This document shows, in pieces, positions 27,201 through 39,943 of a stretch of DNA of 64,000 nt (positions within the stretch are counted from its first letter, which is position 1; each line of letters starts with the position of its first letter). The position numbers and the translations under genes were made by a program. Source of the stretch: Siniperca chuatsi (Eukaryota > Chordata > Actinopteri > Centrarchiformes > Sinipercidae); assembly GCF_020085105.1 (NCBI RefSeq), contig NC_058046.1, positions 18,120,175 to 18,184,174 on the forward strand. The letters run 5' to 3'. The notes under the pieces were generated by a model that was not told where the DNA came from, searched no databases, and worked only from the letters and a program-made list of their open reading frames with translations.

Positions 27201-30200
27201 TTCAGGAACATGGTGGTGGCTATGAAGGAGCTGTCCATCAGAGGTGACTTCAGGACCACGGTTGAATACCTCATTAAGTTACTAGAGACAGAAAGCTTCA
27301 GAAACAATGACATCGACACTGGCTGGCTGGATCATCTCATTGCAGAGAAAGTGCAGGTAGGAGACTGAAGACCTTATGCCATAAATCAGTACATATCTAG
27401 GTACTTGGTCACTCAATTGGTGTGTAGTTTCTTTGTTTCATGACGCCACATGCTCTTCCTACAGGCGGAGAGACCAGATACCATGCTGGGTATTGTTTGT
27501 GGTGCTTTGCATGTTGCTGATGCAAGCTTCCGAAAGAGCATGTCTGACTACCTACATTCACTGGAGAGGTCAGTAGACACAGTCCCTTCTCATTAATATC
27601 TCACTACAACTCTTACTATATGTGTATACAATTGATTTATTAAAAAAAACATTATCTGCTGCATCTATAGAGGCCAAGTACTGCCTGCAGCCAGTCTCCT
27701 CAACTCTGTCAGTGTGGACCTAATATATGAAGGAGTCAAGTTCTGCCTCAAGGTATCTACTTTATTCCCATCACATATTCCTTGTTTGACTTAACCTCTT
27801 ATCTTTTTTAATCAATGAATTATCACTGCTGCTGCCTACAGGTGGCTCGCCAATCCCCAACAACATATGTCATCATGATGAATGGCTCCAACATCGAGAT
27901 AGATGTCCATAGGCTGAGTGATGGTGGCCTCCTGCTGTGCTATGATGGCAGCAGCCACACCACCTACATGAAAGAGGAAGTGGACAGGCAAGAGCTCCTG
28001 AATCTGCACATCTAGATTCAGCTGTTTGCTTGTTTTGTTTGTTTTATTCATTCTTTCTGAATTGCTTTATCCCCACAGCTACCGCATCACTGTTGGCAAC
28101 AAGACTTGTGTATTTGAGAAGGAGAAGGATCCCACGGTGCTGAGGTCGCCTTCTGCTGGTAAACTGCTGCAGTACATGGTTGAGGATGGAGGCCACATTT
28201 GTGCAGGAGAGACATACGCAGAGATTGAGGTGAATGTGACAGATTTTTGGTAAAAATTGATTTCTTGAGGCATCCTGTGTCTTTTGGTATTTTTATTGAC
28301 TGGCTGTTTGTGCTGCGGTTTCAGGTGATGAAGATGGTGATGACTTTGACTGTGCAGCAGTCTGGTTGTGTCCACTTTGTCAAGAGACCTGGAGCAGTTC
28401 TGCAGCCTGGCTGTGTGGTGGCACATATAGACCTGGATGACCCCAGCAGTATACATCGGGTAAGTGAATAGAAAATCACAACATACAGTGCATAAATTGC
28501 TCTCTTAATTGTGCCTTAGAATTTATAACACATTATTCTAATGTTCAGGTCTTGGATAAAATAGTGTCAAATTATCCATTTTGCCACATTTTGGCCTGAG
28601 TTTGCCCAGATTTACTAAAAATATTATATTGCAAGTGATTACTGATGGTTGTTTAAGCTCTGGTTGGTAAACAAATAATTCTATTATCTGTGTCCCACGT
28701 TTGAACTGTTTTTGCTGTGAATTGCAGATAATAATGGAATCTGTTCTTTACTGCTTTTGCCTCCTGTCGTAGGTGGAGCTCAACACAGCCATACTGCCAC
28801 CCCAGCAGCCACTGCCCATTGTTGGGGGAAAACTTCATCAGGTGTTTCACAGCGTGCTGGAAAACTTGGGTAAAGTCATGGACGGCTACTGCCTTGAAGA
28901 GCCCTACTTCAGCAGCAAGGTACATAGCAGGCTTTCTGCCACTACAGATTCTTAAATGTTACCATCAGTTTTATTAATTATATATGTATGTTCATGCTTG
29001 CAGCTGAAACAATGGGTGGCTACCCTGATGAAGACTTTAAGGGACCCCTCGCTGCCACTGATGGAACTCCAGGAGATTATGACGAGTGTGGCGGGTCGCA
29101 TTCCTCCTGGCGTGGAGAAAGATATCCGTAAAGTCATGGCCCAGTACGCGAGCAACATCACCTCTGTCCTCTGCCAATTCCCCAGCCAAAGGGTGAGAGA
29201 TGCACACTGACATACTGATGGTTGCAGTTGTGTCTGTGTCACTGAGCAAGTTCTTTAAATACAAATAATCACTGTTGTCAAGGTAATATGATGATGTTTG
29301 CCTTTGTTTCTTCCAGATTGCAAATATTCTAGACAGCCATGCAGCAACTCTACAGAGGAAGGCTGACCGAGAGGTGTTCTTCATGAACACTCAGAGTATC
29401 GTTCAGCTGGTACAGAGGTTTGTTTCTTCTTTTTTGTCAGATGCAGATTGTACAGCAGTAATACATTACATATAGAACAATATTGGTATTGAATATGTCT
29501 GGTCCAGGTACCGCAGTGGAATTCGTGGCTATACGAAGTCTGTGGTTCTCGATCTGCTCAAGCGATATCTGCAAGTAGAGATACAGTTTCAGCAAGGTGA
29601 CATTAATACACTAAATTTTATATGAAAACTATAGATGAGGGATTTTCTTTCATCTGAACTGTGGTTTGTTTGTCATAGCTAACTTTACTCTTGCTCTCAC
29701 AAACAGCTCACTATGACAAGTGTGTGATCAACCTGAGAGAGCAGCACAAACCTGACATGAGTCCTGTGCTGGAGTACATCTTCTCTCATGCCCAGGTCCC
29801 CAAGAAGAACATCCTAGTCACAATGCTCATAGTAAGGCGCTCATCAACCTCAACACTGGCAAGCATTAATTAAACAATCCTCCAATACGTAAGTTTTAGT
29901 GAAAGACACTTTGTGCACTGTGTAGGACCAACTTTGTGGAAGGGATTCCACGCTAGCAGATGAGCTGATGGCCATTCTGAACGAGCTCACGCAGCTTAGC
30001 AAGATGGAGAACTCAAAGGTGGCACTGAGAGCCAGACAGGTAATATCTAACGCCTTCATCTTAGTGAAACACTATTCTACGGAAGGCCTGAGAGGCAAGT
30101 GAGGAAAAAAAAAATTCTGGTGATCCAAAACTTTTTCCCACCTGTTTCACAAATGGGGGGAAAAAAAGATTATCATGACAAAACCTTTTTTTATTTTATT

Positions 30201-33200
30201 TTTTACCTGTTCTTAGGTCATAAAGACAGGAGAGAAAACAATTTAGATCAGACTTAGAAAATGGATCACCAGAATTGTTTTTCTCTCTTGCCTCTCAGGG
30301 CTTCCGTACTATTCTGACTATTTTGAATATATTGTTTAATTAAGGTAATCTAGCATACAGGACACCTCAAGTTGGGTTCAAGTGATATTTTTTGAGACCA
30401 TCAGTCTTTTCTAAAATGTATTATTTCTCAAATTTCAAGAAATGGTGCACCCTTTTTTACAATCAAGTTATTCCATCTGTATGGACTTGATATTATATTT
30501 GTAAATGTGTCACAGGTCTTGATTGCCTCCCATTTACCATCATACGAACTGAGGCACAACCAGGTGGAGTCCATCTTCCTGTCAGCCATTGATATGTATG
30601 GCCACCAGTTTTGTCCAGAAAACTTGAAGGTTAGTCTTGTGTGGAGACATTTCACTGTAACCATCACTTTTTAGTGGCTGGAATATCAAATTAATATATT
30701 TTTTCTTTGGCACAGAAACTCATTCTCTCCGAAACCTCCATTTTTGATGTTTTGCCCAATTTCTTCTATCACTCCAATCAAGTTGTCTGCATGGCTGCCT
30801 TGGAGGTATGCTCAGTGGATTCACACTAAGGAGTTTCTTTCTTATACATTTGTATTTGTTAATTAGTGATAATTACTTGTTCTGTGTTGACTTTCAGGTG
30901 TATGTGCGCAGAGCTTACATCGCCTATGAGCTGAATAGCATCCAGCATCACCAGCTGCAGGATGGAACATGCGCTGTAGACTTCCAGTTTATGCTACCGT
31001 CATCACATCCGAACAGGTAACAAGTTTCCTTCACTAAACTATGCTGCAAAGACTCTTTAGCCACAGATGAATGACACATTGTTGCCTAATTATTGAATTA
31101 CTGGTGAATCACTACCACCTCCAACATTGGTAAGATATGTTATGGCAGAGTGGGCTTCCACTGATTAAGAAGGATTTCATTAAACCAAATAAACAGCCTT
31201 TTCATAGAAAAATACCTCACTTTGTGGCTGACTTTTATAAAGAAATCCATTACATTCTGTAAGTGTCCTTCAGCCCTCACCAGTCTTCTCTATAACATTG
31301 GCCTGATGGATCAACAAAGATTAAAAAAAATTGATAAGATAGCTATCCTGTACCCTGTGGTACAGGTGGAGAGCGGCCTCTAAACTGCGGCTGTAACTGC
31401 TTATGGCTAACTTTGAATGCAGAATGGTTTTGCCCACTGAACATTAACGTGAATGTGCATAGCGTCTTGTAAAGTGCTTTGATCTAATCATAATGCCTTA
31501 AGGTAGAGGTACAGTTTGATCATCCACTGCTGACACTCACCTGTCGATCATCTTATTTCAGAGGGAGCAGCCCTACTCTGAACAGGTAGAGTACAGCTCC
31601 TCCCAACCAGCCAAACCACCTGATCGTGTGTATGTCTCACAGCAAGGCATGTTGAATGCACTGTGTTGCTTTTTCCTTTCCTGTTCTGTGAAACCAGAAA
31701 AATTAGCTTAGGGACTCTTCTAAAAAGTCCTTTTTAATTCACTTTTTAGCTGAGCTTTGTTGCTTCGCTCAGCTTATAAAGCAGACCTGATCTTTTTGAG
31801 AGGTACATCTTTTATTTATTCCTCTTAAAAACTTCAAGCCTGAGATTTTGTTGACTGCTACTGAATGGGGAGCCTGTATTCTCCAGCATCAGATTTTGAT
31901 TCTTGATTTGCAACTCTCAATCAGATATAGTTACAATTGATCTTGATAACAACAATTCATAATCGTTTTCAATTCAATACATAAAATGTACCTATCAACT
32001 GTATGTAATTATAATTGGATATGAGGGTGGTCATACTTGATGGCTTTTTGTTAAATAGATAGGAACATCCAGACTTGCTGTAATTGCTGTCTGTACGAAT
32101 ATTTGTACTTTTGGCTGTTCAGTGTTTATTCCTAAAGCAAACTTCTCTATGTGATCATTCAGTGGTCCTGTCTTGCTGTCACTGTCTGTGTATGTCTCAT
32201 TATCAGGATTCCTGTGCCAGTGAGTGGATCAAGCCAGTTTAAAATGAGGCGGCAGAGTAGTGAGCTCTTCATGGAGGAAGCCTGGTCTCCACCCTGCCAG
32301 CGAATGGGCGCCATGGTGGCTTTCCAGTGTTTTGACGACTTTAAAAGGTCACTTTTAATTTGATGATAATTTTCCTTTCTCTCATAAAATATTTATTTAT
32401 TATTATTTAAAAAGATATGTAAAAATAAGTTATTGCATGTTGATGTGTTTCTTTTTCTTTTGCAGGAATGTTGATGAAGTTCTCGCCAGCTTTGCAGAAC
32501 CACTCTTGGAGAGTGCTCCGTTCTCAGAGTCCTGCTCCAGTCTCTATGAGGAGGAGAACTTCAAGGTGAGCGCTGTGGGTGTGTTAGGGTCACTGGCTTA
32601 TCAATAAAAAAAGCTGTTTTCATTTCACCAATTTCTCTTCCATCCCATGCAGAATATGAAGGAGAACCCAATCCACATCATTAATGTGTCCATAAAAACA
32701 GCAGACACAAAAGATGACGATGCTTTGGTTACAGCCTTCACTGCCTTTGCCCAGTCAAAGGTCAGCTAGCTTCTTAACACATGAGTGATTCTTATGAATT
32801 TGAGATATTGTTTCAGTTTTTTTAAATTGAAAATGGTGTGTGGTGTATGGTGCGTTCTGTAAAATGGTGTTTTTTTACAGAAAGCTGTCCTCTTTGAGTG
32901 TGGAATCAGGAGAATCACATTTTTGATTGCACAGAAGGTAATTCAACAACAATCTCAACAAGTACACTATTTTCATTAGGCCCACCAATTCTTATCTTTT
33001 AAATTTTCTGTATATGGTGTTACCTCTATTGCATTTATGACTTTGACTGATTCTTTTTATTATAATAGAACTTATAATAATGTAGATACTGTTCTTAGCA
33101 CAGCTGTTCTCTCTTAACTGTGAACCATAGTCTCCAAATCCCAATGAAATCCTTGTATTGTCTTTATGCTAAAGGTAACACAGCATAGTGTGGCTGTTCA

Positions 33201-36200
33201 TACCTTTTTATACTAAAATGATGAAAAGATTTAGTCACTGCTTCACCATAGCTGCACTAATTTTGTTCAGTAAAGCTGCCGTGTAACTACTAAAGTACAC
33301 ACATTTACTCTGAAAACATACTTGCTTGGTATCTAATTATTATTATTTTGATATATTATTTCAACAGAGAGAATTTCCCAAGTTCTTCACTTTCAGAGCT
33401 AGAGATGGGGTAAGTTTTTTTTTTTTTAATAAGAACTTGATAGATCCTGTAATCATAAACTTGATATCATATTGCAGTTAGTTACTGAGTTGATATGCTG
33501 CAGCCTGAGGAGATGATGACCCATCCAATCTGTGCCTCTCCTCAGTTCCAGGAGGATCGTATTTACCGTAATCTGGAGCCAGCTTTAGCGTTTCAGCTGG
33601 AGCTGAACCGCATGAGGAACTTTGACCTGACAGCCGTTCCCTGTGCCAACCACAAGATGCACCTCTACCTCGGTGCTGCTCGTGTGCAGGAGGGGGCTGA
33701 AGTCACAGACTACCGCTTCTTCATACGAGCTATTATCCGCCACTCAGATCTCATTACAAAGGTGAGCAGAGCAACTGGAAAGTACAGCTTATTGATTCTT
33801 TAAAAAGATATACATCATTAGTGCTTGTTATGTTTTTTATGTTTTCCCAAGGTGAAAGGTTTTATAAAATGTTGGTAATATGTGGTTAGTGGTAATGTTA
33901 TTTTGGTGAATTAAATCTCTTTTATATACGCAACCAGGAAGCTTCCTTTGAATACCTTCAAAATGAGGGAGAACGTCTTCTGTTGGAGGCCATGGATGAG
34001 TTGGAGGTGGCCTTCAGTAACACCAGTGTCCGCACAGACTGCAACCACATCTTCCTCAACTTCGTACCCACTGTCATTATGGACCCCTCTAAAGTCAGTG
34101 TCCAGCACATATATGCTACCGCAGTACTGTATTACAATTCATGTTATTCATAGTTTCATACAGTTCTCAAAATTCATGTTAATTTGCTTTTCTTTTAGAG
34201 GTGTCCTTTTTGTTATGATTTCAATTTCTGTAGTCCACTTTCATTGAACTAACTATATATACAGACCTCTATTCAGACCTATGCATATATATCTGATTTA
34301 TTTCTCAGTTGTCTTTTTAACATCCTTGTCCTCTTCTTGGGACCCCAGATAGAGGAGTCTGTTCGCTCCATGGTGATGCGCTACGGCATCCGTCTTTGGA
34401 AGCTGCGGGTCATGCAGGCTGAGCTGAAGATCAACATCCGTCTGACACCAACTGGGAATGCCGTTCCTATCCGCTTGTTTCTTACTAATGAGTCTGGCTA
34501 TTACTTGGACATCAGCCTGTACAAGGAGGTCACTGACCCAAGTTCTGGACAGGTGAGGACAGTGGACTGAGCATTTTGTGCAATGAAATGTGAACCAAAA
34601 GATGTGGTATGTGGCAGGGGATTTGTTCAGTGTGGTTGTTTTATCATTAATTCACCTCATCATGTTACCCTTTTCAGATCATGTTCAAGTCATATGGAGA
34701 TAAGCAGGGTCCTCTGCATGGCATGCTGATCAACACTCCGTATGTGACCAAAGACCTGCTGCAGGCCAAGCGCTTCCAGGCTCAAACTCTGGGGACTACA
34801 TACGTATATGACTTCCCCGAGATGTTCAGACAGGTACTGCTAACTCACTGAATTAGGTTTATTTCTTTTTTTGTGGTTGCTAAGGTGTCCAACTCATACT
34901 GAAAATCTTCCTGTAGGCACTGTTTAAGCTGTGGGGTCCAGGGGACAAACACCCTAAAGACGTGCTGATGTGCACCGAGCTGGTTCTGGACCCTCAAGGT
35001 CGACTCGTGCAGATGAACCGCCTGCCTGGAGACAATAATGTAGGACGCCTTTTAGAGCATTTACATCAGTTCATGCTTTCTCAGTGTGATGATACTGATA
35101 GACACTATAACCATTCTTCACCAGGTGGGAATGGTTGCATTCAGGATGAAGATGAAGACTCCAGAGTACCCAGAGGGCAGAGATATCATTGTCATCTGTA
35201 ATGACATCACTCACATGATCGGCTCATTTGGTCCTCAAGAGGATGAGCTGTTCCTCAGGGCGTCTGAGTTGGCTCGTGCTGAGGGCATCCCCCGCATTTA
35301 CATAGCAGCCAACAGTGGAGCGCGCATTGGCCTCGCTGAAGAGATCAAACACATGTTCCAGGTGGCCTGGATTGACCCCGCTGACCCCTACAAGGTGACC
35401 TCTGGAATGTGTTTCTCCTAATATTTGCATTATACACTAGTTGAGGAAATGACCACAGGGAATACTGTAGCAATATGTATGTGCGGTTTGACATTTTTTA
35501 TTATACGTTATTTCCATTTCTCTGTAGGGTTTCAAGTACCTTTACCTGACACCGCAGGACTACACACGTATCAGCTCCACCAATGCTGTTCACTGTCACC
35601 ATGTAGAGGAAGGTGGAGAGTCCAGGTACAACAAATCATTGGTTGTTTGTTCTCATACAGTAGCAAATTCAGCTAATTTAAATATTTGACACCCTTAACT
35701 TGTGTCTGTGGGATAATAGAGATTTGTTCTTTCTCGGTCTTCATCACTGTGCCCATCTGTTACAGGTACATCATCACTGACGTCATCGGGAAGGACGAAG
35801 GTCTTGGGGTTGAGAACCTGCGAGGTTCTGGCACCATTGCTGGAGAATCCTCTCAGGCCTATCAGGAGATTATTACAATTAGTATGGTGAGAATGTGGCT
35901 CTGATGTCTGTGAGTAAGATCCTCTGGAACATTGAGTCACTTTTTATGCTCTTGCAGGTGACATGTCGCGCTATAGGAATCGGAGCCTATCTGGTCCGTT
36001 TGGGACAGAGAGTGATTCAGGTGGAAAACTCTCACATTATCCTGACTGGAGCAGGCGCTCTTAACAAGGTTTGTTAGTTTAACCTATGTCACTGTTATAG
36101 AAGAATAGACAAAATTCATTAAAGTCATTAAAATAAACACATTTGTTATATTAGACCTGGTCAGTCAGGGTTTGCTTGTGAAACTGCATCTAAATGCCTG

Positions 36201-39200
36201 TTTGCCAGAAATGGGCTTTCCTGTGATGTTAAGGATATTGTGCTTTGCATGCCATCTGTTGTGAATGTTGTCAGCAGTGGGATGGTTTGGAGCAATTATG
36301 TGCAGTAATAAAGGCAAACAAAAAGGGAAAAAAATAAGGGAAAAAGTAGATCAAATTGGAAGAATAACTAGGCAAAGTATGCTGTAGACAAAGCCAATCA
36401 AGAGCGACATTACTTTGTTGGTCTCCTTAAATACTGCTGTTGGCTTAATGGATACTGGTGACTTCAGGTCAGGGGTTGTTTCAAGATAGCTAAATGGTCA
36501 GAAGCAACTTGAGGTACAGAAGGTGGTGGGAGAGAGAGGAGGGCCGGACCAACCATACCGCAGCTGCATATTGTCACTTTAGTATGAAATTAAATGTTGA
36601 CGGCCGATATAAACTTGTCCCTGAACGTGGTCATTGAAGTCCCTGTTTCTGTGCAGGTTTTGGGCAGAGAGGTCTATACTTCCAACAACCAGCTGGGAGG
36701 GATCCAGATCATGCACAATAATGGAGTCACACACAGCACTGTGCCAGATGACTTTGAGGGCGTCTTCACCATCCTCCAGTGGCTCTCCTATATGCCAAAG
36801 GTTTAGCTGAATGTGTGAAAGTTCACGTAGTGTGACTTTTAGGTCTATAAAAGTAACTGAATAACGCTTCAGATCACTAACTGTAGTTCTTCTTACAGAA
36901 CAAACACTCCCCTGTGCCTGTTATAGCAACTACAGATCCAGTGGACAGAGAGATAGAATATACTCCTACAAAAGCACCGTATGACCCCCGCTGGATGCTG
37001 GCCGGGAGACCTCATCCAAGTGAGTGTCAAGACGCGATTTTATCTCTGAAAGAGTTGAATTTGGTAATCAGCCTAGTTAATTTCCTTTTTGTCTGCCTCT
37101 GTGTCATTAGCGGGGAAAGGTGCCTGGCAGAGTGGTTTCTTCGACCACGGCTCTTTCATGGAGATCATGGGGTCTTGGGCTCAGACAGTGGTAGTGGGCA
37201 GAGCACGGTAAATCTGTTTACACTCAATGTACGCACTCGTAAAATGGTGTGTTTTTTTTTAAACCCTACACGTAAATTGATTAATAATTCTATTGAATGA
37301 AAACAGGTTAGGAGGAATTCCACTTGGTGTCATTGCTGTTGAAACACGCACAGTTGAGTTCACAGTCCCGGCAGATCCAGCAAACCTGGATTCAGAATCC
37401 AAAGTGAGTAAATCTCACCACCACCATGTTTACGATTTAAACATATTATATCACAGTTTTTCACCTTTGCCCATGTTTTGTGTGTTCATTTCAGGTTCTG
37501 CAGCAGGCTGGCCAGGTGTGGTTTCCAGATTCAGCTTTTAAAACGGCTCAGGCGATTTGTGACTTCAACCGTGAACATCTGCCTCTCATGGTGTTTGCCA
37601 ACTGGAGGGGCTTCTCTGGTGGAATGAAGGGTATAGCACGATACTAAACTTTGCAAAGAGACTACGTTACATGCAAGAACTTTTGTTATTAATTAAAAAA
37701 ATGTGTTTTTGCCCATTTCACTCCCAGATATGTATGACCAGATACTGAAGTTTGGGGCCTATATCGTGGACGCCCTGCGTGAGTTCCGACAGCCGGTGCT
37801 GGTGTACATCCCACCACACGCTGAGCTGAGAGGAGGCTCATGGGTGGTGATAGACCCCACCATCAATCCACTGTGTATGGAGCTCTATGCAGACAGGGAG
37901 AGCAGGTACATGAAGAAATCATTTTTTTAACTGTTACTCTTTGGAGTTCCCAACCAAAGCAACAGGTGTGTGTGAGAATAACCAGTTTCTGGCTTTTTTG
38001 TTGTCTCCCTGTTGATGTTGTGCTTTCTATGTCCAGAGGTGGTGTGCTGGAAGCTGAGGGTACAGTGGAGATCAAATTCAGGAGGAAGGACCTACTGAAG
38101 ACTATGAAAAGACTAGATTCAGTCTATGCTAGTCTTGTTGAGCAGCTTGGTAAAGGTTATTTCTTTCTAAACTCCAACAATCATTTGCATTTATTTTCAT
38201 TTTAATTGCAATACAGCTTAAAGTCGCTCAAAGCACTTCTGTTTTCATCAGCTTCCCCAGAGCTGTCTGACAAACAGTGCCTAGAGCTGGAGTCAAAGCT
38301 CAAAGCAAGGGAGGAATTCCTGTTGCCCATCTACCACCAGGTGGCAGTGCAGTTTGTAGATCTCCATGACACCCCAGGCAGGATGCAGGAGAAGGGTGTC
38401 ATTACTGTGAGTGAGCACTTCATGAACACGCTGATGTTATGATTGGCAATATGTGTGTAACATTAGATGCAGAAAATAAACTTGTATTTAGAGACGATTC
38501 AAGCATTTTAAACTTATTTTACTGTGCCCTTCGATACTCTTGACAGGATATTTTGGATTGGAAGAATGTGCGGACCTTCTTCTACTGGCGTCTGCGGCGC
38601 CTCCTGTTGGAGCAGGTGGTGAAGTGTGAGATTCTTCAGGCCAACAAGGACCTCAGTGATGGACACATGCAGTCCATGTTGCGACGCTGGTTTGTTGAAA
38701 CAGAAGGAACAGTCAAGGTATGTTACGACAGTCAGAGAATACTGTCTCTGCTAATGCACTAAATGTAATGTGAACCTTGTGAATAAATGTCTGTTAAGTG
38801 GTGCACCTGAAGTAGGGCTAATAGGTCAAATTTAGCCACAAAACGTATAATTGTTTTAAATTTATGGGGATGGGGGAATAGTTGTGTGACATTATACTTG
38901 AAGAGTGATTTGTTTTACCCCTGTTAATAACTTGATCAACACTTACATACTGTAAGACTTAAAAAGCTAATACCTAGTTGTTACATGTCTAATCAATCCA
39001 GTGTCAATATTTGCCTGTGGTCTGCAAATCATGTGGTTCCTTTTGAGCACTTCATTGTTAAAACAGATCAGAGATTTAAAGGTGCTTCTGTCTGCTTTTC
39101 CAGGCCTACCTGTGGGATAATAACCAAGCAGTAGTTGAGTGGCTTGAGAAGCATTTGTCTGAGGAGGATGGCACTCGATCAGCCATCCAAGAGAACATCA

Positions 39201-39943
39201 AGTACCTGAGAAGAGAAAACACTTTGAAACACATCCGCAGGTATACATTTTGTGACCTATAAAGCTTATTTTCATTGCCATAAACTTATCAACACCAAAA
39301 GGCCATGTGCTGCATTTTAATAAATCTTAAAAGGATTTTAGCTGTGGAATATTAGCTTATATATTACAGCGCTACATTGTAGACATAAACCCGAACACTA
39401 GCCAAATAAGTCACAATCGCTCTATCACTTTGGTCACGTTTAGCTAAAATGGCCTAAAGAATTTAACTCTACAGCTACACTGACTGTATATCTTCATCTT
39501 AACGCATTTAGGGCAAATAAATCAAAGGTTCCCATATATTCTTAGCTGTTGAGCCCATCCCATAAGTGAAACCTCACTGAGATGCATGCTGGGCCTGTCA
39601 GGGTAATTTAACATTGATGGAGTCATGATGTTGGTATGCAACCACAAGTGAGTTTCTGATATATTAGGGGGCAGGCCATTTTCTTCATATGCAGAAATGA
39701 CAGAATATACTGCAGCTTAGACCAATTTCACTATCTCTGCATTTTCACTGCTTAAAATAATTTATTCCAGCATCTTTAATAGCTACGTTTGTGATATAAT
39801 TTTCCTCGTGTTCCAGCCTGGTGCAAGCCAACCCTGACGTAGCCATGGACTGCATCATCCACATGAGCCATATTATCACTCCATCGCAGAGGGCCAAGCT
39901 CTCGCATCTGCTTGCAACTATGGACAGCACCAGCACCAGTTAA
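20813..39943 (+). CDS. acacb: Acetyl-CoA carboxylase 2 (acetyl-CoA carboxylase beta), complete
   Basis: This large biotin enzyme carboxylates acetyl-CoA to malonyl-CoA; the ACC2 isoform does so at the outer mitochondrial membrane, where malonyl-CoA inhibits CPT1 and fatty-acid oxidation. I traced 52 constitutive coding exons from ATG 20813 to TAA 39941-39943, summing to 7266 nt (2421 codons plus stop; human ACC2 has about 2458 residues), plus an optional 24-nt exon at 31562-31585. The order is hydrophobic N-terminal anchor, AMPK-site motif, biotin carboxylase, biotin carrier (VMKM, K891), central domain, carboxyltransferase. ACC2 rather than ACC1 is called from the hydrophobic leader, the absence of the ACC1 insert before REFPKFF, and neighbours foxn4 and myo1h. 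One intron has a GC donor. All catalytic motifs are intact. Confidence 0.96.
21352..24090 (+). other. acacb intron 1 of the coding region
   Basis: A 2.7-kb intron separates the leader exon from the AMPK-site exon. It holds only short frames without recognisable domains and a purine-rich patch near 22260-22300. In mammals ACC2 uses alternative first exons joined to this position; I could not identify such an exon here. Confidence 0.6.
24334..27356 (+). CDS. acacb: acacb exons 3-13: biotin carboxylase domain
   Basis: Exons: 24334-24472, 24670-24779, 24927-25008, 25102-25200, 25378-25487, 25592-25702, 25831-26040, 26137-26307, 26444-26605, 26696-26859, 27206-27356. The domain starts [20 protein letters not shown] (from residue 225). 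The ATP-grasp glycine loop is EGGGGKGIR (419-427). Further motifs are [30 protein letters not shown] and GVAL-less core [12 protein letters not shown]. This domain uses ATP and bicarbonate to carboxylate biotin. Confidence 0.95.
27465..28459 (+). CDS. acacb: acacb exons 14-18: linker and biotin carboxyl carrier domain
   Basis: Exons: 27465-27568, 27671-27752, 27842-27987, 28079-28229, 28325-28459. Exon 18 opens with [11 protein letters not shown]891 is the biotinylated lysine. The upstream segment [16 protein letters not shown] is the usual first strand set of the carrier fold. The exon 16 donor is GC (see the separate entry). Confidence 0.95.
27988..28078 (+). other. acacb intron 16, GC-AG type
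   Basis: Exon 16 ends KEEVD plus AG, then GCAAGAGC, a close match to the GC donor consensus GCAAGT. The acceptor is CCCCACAG. The phase completes a serine codon (AG+C) and joins to [18 protein letters not shown] six bases upstream (GAAGTGGAC) would break the frame. Confidence 0.8.
28773..34833 (+). CDS. acacb: acacb exons 19-37: central domain
   Basis: Constitutive exons: 28773-28919, 29004-29192, 29317-29417, 29508-29596, 29707-29831, 29926-30039, 30516-30629, 30716-30805, 30898-31016, 32207-32347, 32466-32565, 32653-32760, 32881-32937, 33368-33409, 33546-33761, 33938-34093, 34349-34552, 34678-34833 (the optional micro-exon counts as exon 28). This is the non-catalytic helical scaffold between the two active centres. 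Recognisable blocks are [40 protein letters not shown] and [14 protein letters not shown]. The variable loop after SHPNR carries [10 protein letters not shown], a basic-directed serine pair that could be phosphorylated (inference). Confidence 0.94.
30079..30307. mobile_element. 229-bp hAT-like MITE in an acacb intron
   Basis: The element starts ACGGAAGGCCTGAGAGGCAA and ends in its near inverse, TTGCCTCTCAGGGCTTCCGT; inverted repeats of about 50 bp include TTCTGGTGATCCA and TGGATCACCAGAA. It is flanked by a perfect 8-bp duplication ACTATTCT (30071-30078 and 30308-30315). Eight-bp duplications are typical of the hAT superfamily. There is no coding capacity. The perfect duplication suggests a fairly recent insertion. 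Confidence 0.88.
31562..31585 (+). CDS. acacb: acacb optional 24-nt micro-exon (ACC1-like insert)
   Basis: The segment AGGGAGCAGCCCTACTCTGA plus ACAG is flanked by TTATTTCAG and GTAGAG and has a length divisible by three. Joined between exon 27 (ends SHPN plus AG) and exon 29 it adds RGSSPTLN before the arginine, giving [16 protein letters not shown]1 has RGNIPTLNR at the same place, encoded by an alternatively spliced 24-nt exon, while human ACC2 as I recall lacks it. The intron around it is otherwise 1.2 kb of non-coding sequence. Inclusion in transcripts is inferred, not shown. Confidence 0.7.
34917..39943 (+). CDS. acacb: acacb exons 38-53: carboxyltransferase domain
   Basis: Exons: 34917-35039, 35125-35394, 35528-35625, 35766-35886, 35958-36068, 36657-36800, 36899-37019, 37111-37207, 37307-37403, 37495-37630, 37728-37905, 38037-38149, 38252-38406, 38547-38717, 39104-39240, 39817-39943. 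The domain moves CO2 from biotin to acetyl-CoA. Signature segments are [18 protein letters not shown] (about 1791-1808), [35 protein letters not shown] and [16 protein letters not shown] (about 2118-2133). The last exon ends [10 protein letters not shown] then TAA. Confidence 0.95.

Noticed and set aside
20813..39943. Calling this gene ACC1 (acaca)
   Set aside because: The hydrophobic leader and the lack of the ACC1-specific insert before REFPKFF fit ACC2, as do neighbours foxn4 and myo1h. The ACC1-like micro-exon alone is not enough.
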